DNA from: UBA2357 sp046295975
Lineage (GTDB): Bacteria; Pseudomonadota; Gammaproteobacteria; Burkholderiales; Rhodocyclaceae
Assembly: GCA_046295975.1 (NCBI GenBank)
Contig: JBKBMG010000030.1
Location: 1-64,000 of the forward strand
DNA: 64,000 bases
Direction of reading: 5' to 3'
Positions 59,199-64,000 of this stretch are shown here, piece after piece (position 1 is the first letter of the stretch; each line of letters begins with the position of its first letter). The notes under the pieces were generated by a model that made no database searches, had not been told where the DNA came from, and saw only the letters and a program-made list of their open reading frames with translations. A program made the position numbers and the translations under genes.

Positions 59199-61622
59199 TC
59201 ATGGGTTCAGAACCGCCTTGTTCGCACTTGGAACTCTGGTCGCCGCCTCGGCCTGAGACGGTCGCGGCCCGAGGAGGAAGTGCGCCAGTGCCGGCAGCAG
59301 GATCAGCGCCCCGAGCATGTTCCACAGGAACATGAAGGCCAGCAGCAAGCCCATGTCGGCCTGGAACTTGATCGGGCTGGCAACCCAGGTGATCACGCCG
59401 ATGGCCAGCGTCACCCCGGTGAGCATCACCACCTTGCCGGTGAAGATCAGCGCGTTGTAGTACGCCTCGGACAGGCTGCGGCCCGCACGCAGTTGCGCCA
59501 GCGTGACCGACAGGATGTACAGCGCGTAGTCGACGCCGATGCCCACGCCGATCGCGATCACCGGCAAGGTCGCGACCTTGACCCCCATGCCGAGCAACAC
59601 CATCAGCGCCTCGGCCAGGATGGAGGTCAGCGCCAGCGGCAGCACCGCAACAACCACTGCCCGCCAGGAACGGAAGGTGATCAGCACCAGCATGATCACG
59701 ATCGAGTAGATCCACAGCTGCATGTCGCGCCACGCATCCTTGACGACGATGTTGGTCGCCGCCTCGATGCCCGCCGTCCCTGCCGCGAGGAGGAACTTGA
59801 CCTCATCGGTGTCGTTGTCGCGGGCGAAGGCCTCGACATGCTCGATCGTCCGCGTCAACGTGGCCGCCTTGTGGTCCTGCAGGTAAACGTAGATCGTCAG
59901 CAGATCGCAGGCATCGTTGTAAAGTCCGCGCGGCGCGCCGGCCGTCACCGTGTTGAGCATGTCCTGGTTGGGCAGGAACTCGTACCACTTGGGATTGCCT
60001 TCGTTGAGCCCGACCAGCATGCGACGGTTGAGCAGCGCCAGGGTGTTGGTGGACTCCACCCCTTCGAGCTGGCGCAACTCCCATTCCAGCGCATCGACCT
60101 TGTTCAGCGTCTCGTACTCGGAGCACCGCCCTTCCGGCGTGCTCACCATCACCGCGAGCACGTCGCTGGAGGCGCCGTAGGCGTTGTTCAGGAAGGCGAC
60201 ATCGCGGTTGTAGCGGCTATCGGCGCGCAACTCGGGCGCCCCCGGATCGAGATCGCCGATCTGCAGGCGGCTCGAAACAATCTGCCCGCCCACCGCCAGC
60301 GCGACCGCCGCGAGCACCGTCACGGTTGCCCAGCGACGCTGGGTGAAACGGTCCAGAAAACGCCACAGCGGGTGCTTGGCTGCCGGCGCCCGCTCGGCCC
60401 GCAGGCTGCGTTCAGCGGCCCGCGCGCTCACCCCCGAGTAGGACAACAGAACAGGCAGCAGCGCCAGATTGGTGAAGATCAGCAGGGCGACACCGATGGA
60501 GGCGGCAATCGCCAGTTCGCGGATGACCGGAACATCGATCACCAGCAACACGCCGAAGCCAAAGGCGTCGGTGACGAGCGCGGCCATGCCGGTACGGAAC
60601 AGACGCCTGAAGGTGAAGCGTGCGGCGACCAGCTTGTCCGCACCGCGCCCGATGTCCTGCATGATGCCGTTCATCTTCTGCGCACCATGGCTCATGCCGA
60701 TGGCGAAGATCAGGAACGGCACCAGGATCGAATACGGGTCGAGTGCCTGGCCCAGCAGCGGCAGCAAACCCAGCAACCACACCACGGCGATCAGCGAGGT
60801 ACACACCACCAGCGTGCTCGAGCGCAGGCAACGGGTGAAGGCCAGCACCATCGCCGCCGCAATCGCCACCGCGAGCGCGAAGAACATCAGCACCGCATGC
60901 ACGCCCTCGATCAGGTCACCGACGATCTTGGCAAAGCCGGTGATGCGGATCTCCACCCCCTCGGCTTCATACTTGGCGCGCAGCGCCTCCAGGTTGTCGG
61001 CCAGGCGCGCATAGTCGAGCACCTGCCCGGTGGCATCGTGCGCCAGCAGCGGCACGTAGATCACCGACGATTGTGCATCATGCGCCACCAACTGGCCGAT
61101 CTCGCCGGAACGGGCGACGTTGGCGGCGAGCTGCTCGATCCGCTCCCGGGAACCGTCATATCCATCTGGAATCACCGGCCCGCCTTCCAGCCCCTCCTCG
61201 GTCACGCCCACCCAACGCGTGTTCGACGTCCACAAGGACTTCATGCCGCGGCGGTCCACCCCGGGCAACAGGAAAACCTCGTCGCTGAGCTTGCGCAGGG
61301 TCTCGAGGTAGGCCGCGTCGTAAATGCTGCCGCCTGGATTGACCACCGCGATGCGCACCGCGTTGCCCAGCCCGGTGAGCTGGGACTGATAGGCCAGATA
61401 GTTCTGGATATAGGAGTGGTGGGTGGGAATGGTCTTTTCGAAGCTGGCGTTGACCTGCAGCGTCGTCGCCTGCCAGCCCAGCCCCAGCGTGACCAGGGCG
61501 CAGACCAGAATGACCAGCAGGCGGTTGTTGAACAGCAGACGCTCCAGCCACGAACCGGAGCGCGGATCGAAGTCCGCACGTGCGCCGGTCATGTCTGAAG
61601 CGTACTTGGTCGAGAGCGTCAC
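59199..61622 (-). CDS. RND superfamily (MMPL) transporter
   Basis: 807 residues, 12 membrane segments in two repeats with large periplasmic loops. The N-terminal LFNNRLLVILVCALVTLGLGWQA and the motifs LVPFLIFAIGMSHGAQKMNG and LPVIAIGVGIGVDYALYIL are typical MMPL/HpnN-type elements. It moves hydrophobic compounds across the envelope. With the downstream YCF48 and DUF1329 genes it forms a module often seen beside genes for degrading lipophilic compounds. It is a single-gene RND with no adjacent membrane-fusion protein. Confidence 0.9.
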   Translation of the reverse strand: MTLSTKYASDMTGARADFDPRSGSWLERLLFNNRLLVILVCALVTLGLGWQATTLQVNASFEKTIPTHHSYIQNYLAYQSQLTGLGNAVRIAVVNPGGSIYDAAYLETLRKLSDEVFLLPGVDRRGMKSLWTSNTRWVGVTEEGLEGGPVIPDGYDGSRERIEQLAANVARSGEIGQLVAHDAQSSVIYVPLLAHDATGQVLDYARLADNLEALRAKYEAEGVEIRITGFAKIVGDLIEGVHAVLMFFALAVAIAAAMVLAFTRCLRSSTLVVCTSLIAVVWLLGLLPLLGQALDPYSILVPFLIFAIGMSHGAQKMNGIMQDIGRGADKLVAARFTFRRLFRTGMAALVTDAFGFGVLLVIDVPVIRELAIAASIGVALLIFTNLALLPVLLSYSGVSARAAERSLRAERAPAAKHPLWRFLDRFTQRRWATVTVLAAVALAVGGQIVSSRLQIGDLDPGAPELRADSRYNRDVAFLNNAYGASSDVLAVMVSTPEGRCSEYETLNKVDALEWELRQLEGVESTNTLALLNRRMLVGLNEGNPKWYEFLPNQDMLNTVTAGAPRGLYNDACDLLTIYVYLQDHKAATLTRTIEHVEAFARDNDTDEVKFLLAAGTAGIEAATNIVVKDAWRDMQLWIYSIVIMLVLITFRSWRAVVVAVLPLALTSILAEALMVLLGMGVKVATLPVIAIGVGIGVDYALYILSVTLAQLRAGRSLSEAYYNALIFTGKVVMLTGVTLAIGVITWVASPIKFQADMGLLLAFMFLWNMLGALILLPALAHFLLGPRPSQAEAATRVPSANKAVLNP

Positions 61623-61633
61623 GTCTGGAATCC

Positions 61634-62680
61634 TTACTGTGCAGCGTCGAGAAAAGAAACACGCACCACGCCCGTAAAGCCCAGCACGATCAACTGGCCA
61701 TCATGACCTTCTAGCAATGCGCTCAGCATCGGCAGAGGTTTGCGATTGAGTGGCGAAAGCGTCTGGTCACGCAGACGCATCACGAAACCGGCCTGATTGC
61801 CAAGCAACACCGACCCATCAGCAGTCACCGTGGAGGCGGTGATGGAGGCCGGCATCGGCACGTCGATCTGACGCCAGCTGGCACCGCCATCCTTGGAACG
61901 CCATACGTTGCCGCGCAGCCCTGCCACCAGGATGTCGGACTCGGCCGGCAGCTCGGCGGTGAAAAAACTGCCCTCATAGGGGGAATCGAGGCGCTCGAAC
62001 ACCCCGCCGCCATCGATCGAGCGCAACAGCATGCCCTGCTCTCCCGCCAGCAGCAGCGTGCCTGCGCGCCCGCGTACCGCGTAGAGATGCAGGCCCATCG
62101 GGTTGTCGAGGCGTTCCATCCAGGAGGTCCAGTGCTCGCCACCGTCCTCGGTGTAGAAGGCCAAGCCATAGGCGCCCACCACCAGTATGCGGTTCGCATC
62201 GAACATCAACGCATCGAAGAAGGGCTTGTCCGGTCCGTCGGAAACCAGGTAGCCGGCATTGCGGATGCGAGCCTCGTCGCCGGATGCCTTCGCCTCCTCA
62301 AGCGCAAGCTCGGCCGCCTGGACGCCGTCGAGACGACGCTCCCAGTGCTCACCGCCATCGCTGGTGGTGAGCACCGTGCCGCCGTGACCGACGACGACGC
62401 CGTGGCGCGCATCGGCAAACCGCACCGCCACCAATGTCACCGCAACCGGGCTGGGCACCTGGCGCCAGCTGGCACCCCCATCGTCGGACACGACGATGAT
62501 GCCGCGCTCACCGACGGCGACCGTGCGCTCGCCCGCCAGGGCGGCGGACAGCAGCACCGCCTCGGCCGGCTGACGCACCTGCAGCGCCGGGCGCTGCAAC
62601 GCGTCGGCTGCTGGCGCGGCTACTGCCGGGCCGAGCAGGGTCAGGCACAGCAACAGTGAAAATAGAAGTCTGTCAGTCAT
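61634..62680 (-). CDS. Secreted YCF48-type beta-propeller protein
   Basis: 348 residues from ATG 62680, giving a signal peptide (LLFSLLLCLTLLGPAVAAPA). Repeated Asp-box blades: VSDDGGASWRQVP, TTSDGGEHWERR, YTEDGGEHWTSW, SKDGGASWRQI. YCF48/Hcf136-like propellers accompany MMPL transporters and DUF1329/DUF1302 proteins. Probably a periplasmic partner of the RND protein. It is unrelated in compartment to the two cytoplasmic propellers at 25993-29395. Confidence 0.85.
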   Translation of the reverse strand: MTDRLLFSLLLCLTLLGPAVAAPAADALQRPALQVRQPAEAVLLSAALAGERTVAVGERGIIVVSDDGGASWRQVPSPVAVTLVAVRFADARHGVVVGHGGTVLTTSDGGEHWERRLDGVQAAELALEEAKASGDEARIRNAGYLVSDGPDKPFFDALMFDANRILVVGAYGLAFYTEDGGEHWTSWMERLDNPMGLHLYAVRGRAGTLLLAGEQGMLLRSIDGGGVFERLDSPYEGSFFTAELPAESDILVAGLRGNVWRSKDGGASWRQIDVPMPASITASTVTADGSVLLGNQAGFVMRLRDQTLSPLNRKPLPMLSALLEGHDGQLIVLGFTGVVRVSFLDAAQ

Positions 62681-62737
62681 GAAATCTGGCTCCACGAGGA
62701 GGCGGACCAGCCGCCCCCTCATGCATCGAAGATCGGA

Positions 62738-64000
62738 TCAACGCACACCCTGGGCAGCCAGGCCGTCACCGGTGAAGGTGGAGGTCGGCCAGCGGTCGGC
62801 CGGTCGGTGGTGGTAAGGCTTGTCGTTCAGCACGTTGGCGACATAGCCTTGCCCGGACAGCAGGTCGTAGAACCCGAATGTCTGCTGCACCAGTGCGCCG
62901 ATGTCGGGCATGACATAGTTGAACATCCACAAGGACTTCCACAGTTGCCCCTTGGCGTCCCAGCGGTCACCCAGCACCGCCTGCCAGGTGTCTTCATCGA
63001 GGTAGTAGATGCTGCGCGGTGCCTGATGACGCTGACCGTCCTTCAGCGTCGCCTCGACCACCCACACGCGATGCAGCTCCCAGCGCACGTGGTCGGGATT
63101 GAGGTGGTTGCCGGTGATGATCGCGGCATCCGGTGCCTGCAGGAAACGGTTCTGGTTGTAGGGCACCAGCATTTCCTGCTTGCCCACCAGTTTCCAGTCA
63201 AACAGGCTGGTCTTGCCGGAGAACACGCTCAACTCATCGAAGGACATCATGCCGGCGGTGGCCGGCGTCGGCGTATCGCAGCAGGCATTCGGCAACTTGC
63301 GCACGCGGCGCTGACCGGTCAGATACACGTAGGTGGCCGACTTGTTTTCATCCACGTTCTGACGACCGACGATCATTTCCCCGGCGCGAATTGGCGGACC
63401 TTCGTTGACCAGGTTCACCTCCCAGAAGTAGCCGTCGAAACCGTCTGCCTTGCCCTCCTCGTAGTAGTAGGGCATGCGCTGGCGAATCCGGCCGTCGGTG
63501 GTCAACACCACCTTGCCGTCGGCAGTGATCTGGTACTGATTCAACGCCGCCTCCCAGGAGGTGCCACGCCACGACAGCTTGTGATTCCAGATCGCCTCTT
63601 CGCCGTTCTGCGGGATCGGAAACGGAATGCCGCCATAGACGCCGGACGGCGTCGAGTTGTCGAGCCTGCCATTCGCCAGGTTGTTCGCGGTGTTGTCATA
63701 GACCCACTGCGGGGCATAGGCAGTGCGGTGCGTCGGATAAACGTCCAGGCGATAGCTGTCCGGATACTTCTGCAGCAAGGCCTTGACGCCATCGCTGAGC
63801 TTGTCGGCGTATTGCGCCATGTTGGCCGCGGTGACCGAATACAGGGGCTGCTCGGCGGCGAAGGGGTCGCCACGCCGACCCCTCGGCGAATCACCCGCTA
63901 TGACTCCCTTGAAGCCCCCGGTCCATGCCGGAATGGAACCATCCGCATTGCCGGCGCGCTCGCCGCCCAGCGGTGTCAGATCGCCCTGCAGGCGAGCCGC
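62738..64000 (-). CDS. DUF1329 family outer-membrane-associated protein, 5' end beyond window
   Basis: The reading frame is open from 62738 to the window edge (at least 420 residues), so the start is missing. The N-terminal LTPLGGERAGNADGSIPAWTGG and later YDLLSGQGYVANVLNDKPYH fit DUF1329 (LolA/LppX-like fold). Internal ATG 63820 is not the true start, because clear family sequence lies upstream of it. DUF1329 proteins usually pair with DUF1302 proteins and RND transporters in uptake of hydrophobic compounds. A DUF1302 gene may follow outside the window. Confidence 0.88.
   Translation of the reverse strand, partial: AARLQGDLTPLGGERAGNADGSIPAWTGGFKGVIAGDSPRGRRGDPFAAEQPLYSVTAANMAQYADKLSDGVKALLQKYPDSYRLDVYPTHRTAYAPQWVYDNTANNLANGRLDNSTPSGVYGGIPFPIPQNGEEAIWNHKLSWRGTSWEAALNQYQITADGKVVLTTDGRIRQRMPYYYEEGKADGFDGYFWEVNLVNEGPPIRAGEMIVGRQNVDENKSATYVYLTGQRRVRKLPNACCDTPTPATAGMMSFDELSVFSGKTSLFDWKLVGKQEMLVPYNQNRFLQAPDAAIITGNHLNPDHVRWELHRVWVVEATLKDGQRHQAPRSIYYLDEDTWQAVLGDRWDAKGQLWKSLWMFNYVMPDIGALVQQTFGFYDLLSGQGYVANVLNDKPYHHRPADRWPTSTFTGDGLAAQGVR

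Noticed and set aside
59073..61598. Plus-strand open frame of 841 codons opposite the RND transporter
   Set aside because: Shadow of the RND gene with Gln/His/Arg-rich low-information sequence.

Overview
The window is high-GC chromosomal DNA, most likely from a betaproteobacterium of the Rhodocyclales/Burkholderiales type. The reasons are a TctABDE-type tricarboxylate transport locus, an archaeal-like DmrB in a tetrahydromethanopterin (H4MPT) cluster, xoxFGJ, a FecI/FecR/TonB-receptor operon, and a large aromatic-degradation cluster. The organism assignment is inference. No rRNA, tRNA or CRISPR array was seen.

Layout. (1) 1-4249: the end of a tripartite tricarboxylate transporter locus. tctB is truncated and abuts a sequence resembling an IS21-type terminus. 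tctA is intact, followed convergently by the tctE/tctD two-component system. (2) 4383-16423: a C1-transfer island, almost all on the minus strand. It carries mfnB, a DUF447 protein, a DHPS-like protein, dmrB, a FolB-like aldolase (plus strand), fae, two ATP-grasp enzymes, mch, mtdB, mptG and a CitG-like protein. Together these make H4MPT/methylofuran-type cofactors and oxidise formaldehyde as far as formyl-H4MPT. The formyltransferase/hydrolase (fhc) genes are not here. (3) 16424-23730: a divergent regulatory region with a near-consensus sigma-54 promoter, then xoxF (lanthanide-type PQQ alcohol dehydrogenase), xoxG, xoxJ, two unknown secreted proteins, a quinoprotein-relay zinc metallohydrolase and a SoxYZ-like carrier. 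The formaldehyde made in the periplasm feeds the H4MPT island.

(4) 24367-33761: a nine-kilobase minus-strand operon: fecI, fecR, TonB receptor with an STN domain, two paralogous cytoplasmic beta-propellers, an ABC-exporter membrane domain with no ATPase, a Bfd-like ferredoxin and a small unknown protein. A Fur-like box lies just upstream of fecI. This is the best candidate here for an undescribed system, probably in iron or other metal-chelate acquisition. (5) 34267-46257: a solitary enolase, a GH37 trehalase, an MFS transporter, a complete alpha-glucoside/trehalose-type ABC importer, a GH13 alpha-glucosidase and a LacI regulator. Three matching LacI-type operators tie the sugar genes together.

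(6) 46367-64000: aromatic catabolism. A TetR regulator and a VanA-like Rieske oxygenase with a palindromic operator come first. They are followed by a LysR regulator and a minus-strand run of a PobA-like hydroxylase, epimerase, FAH-family hydrolase, cyclase, MFS transporter, FAD monooxygenase, Rieske ferredoxin, VOC ring-cleavage dioxygenase, alpha/beta hydrolase and NTF2-like lipoprotein. An RND (MMPL) transporter, a YCF48-type propeller and a DUF1329 protein that runs off the window follow. The gene set suggests hydroxylation, extradiol cleavage and hydrolysis of a hydrophobic polyphenol-like substrate, with its own envelope transport module.
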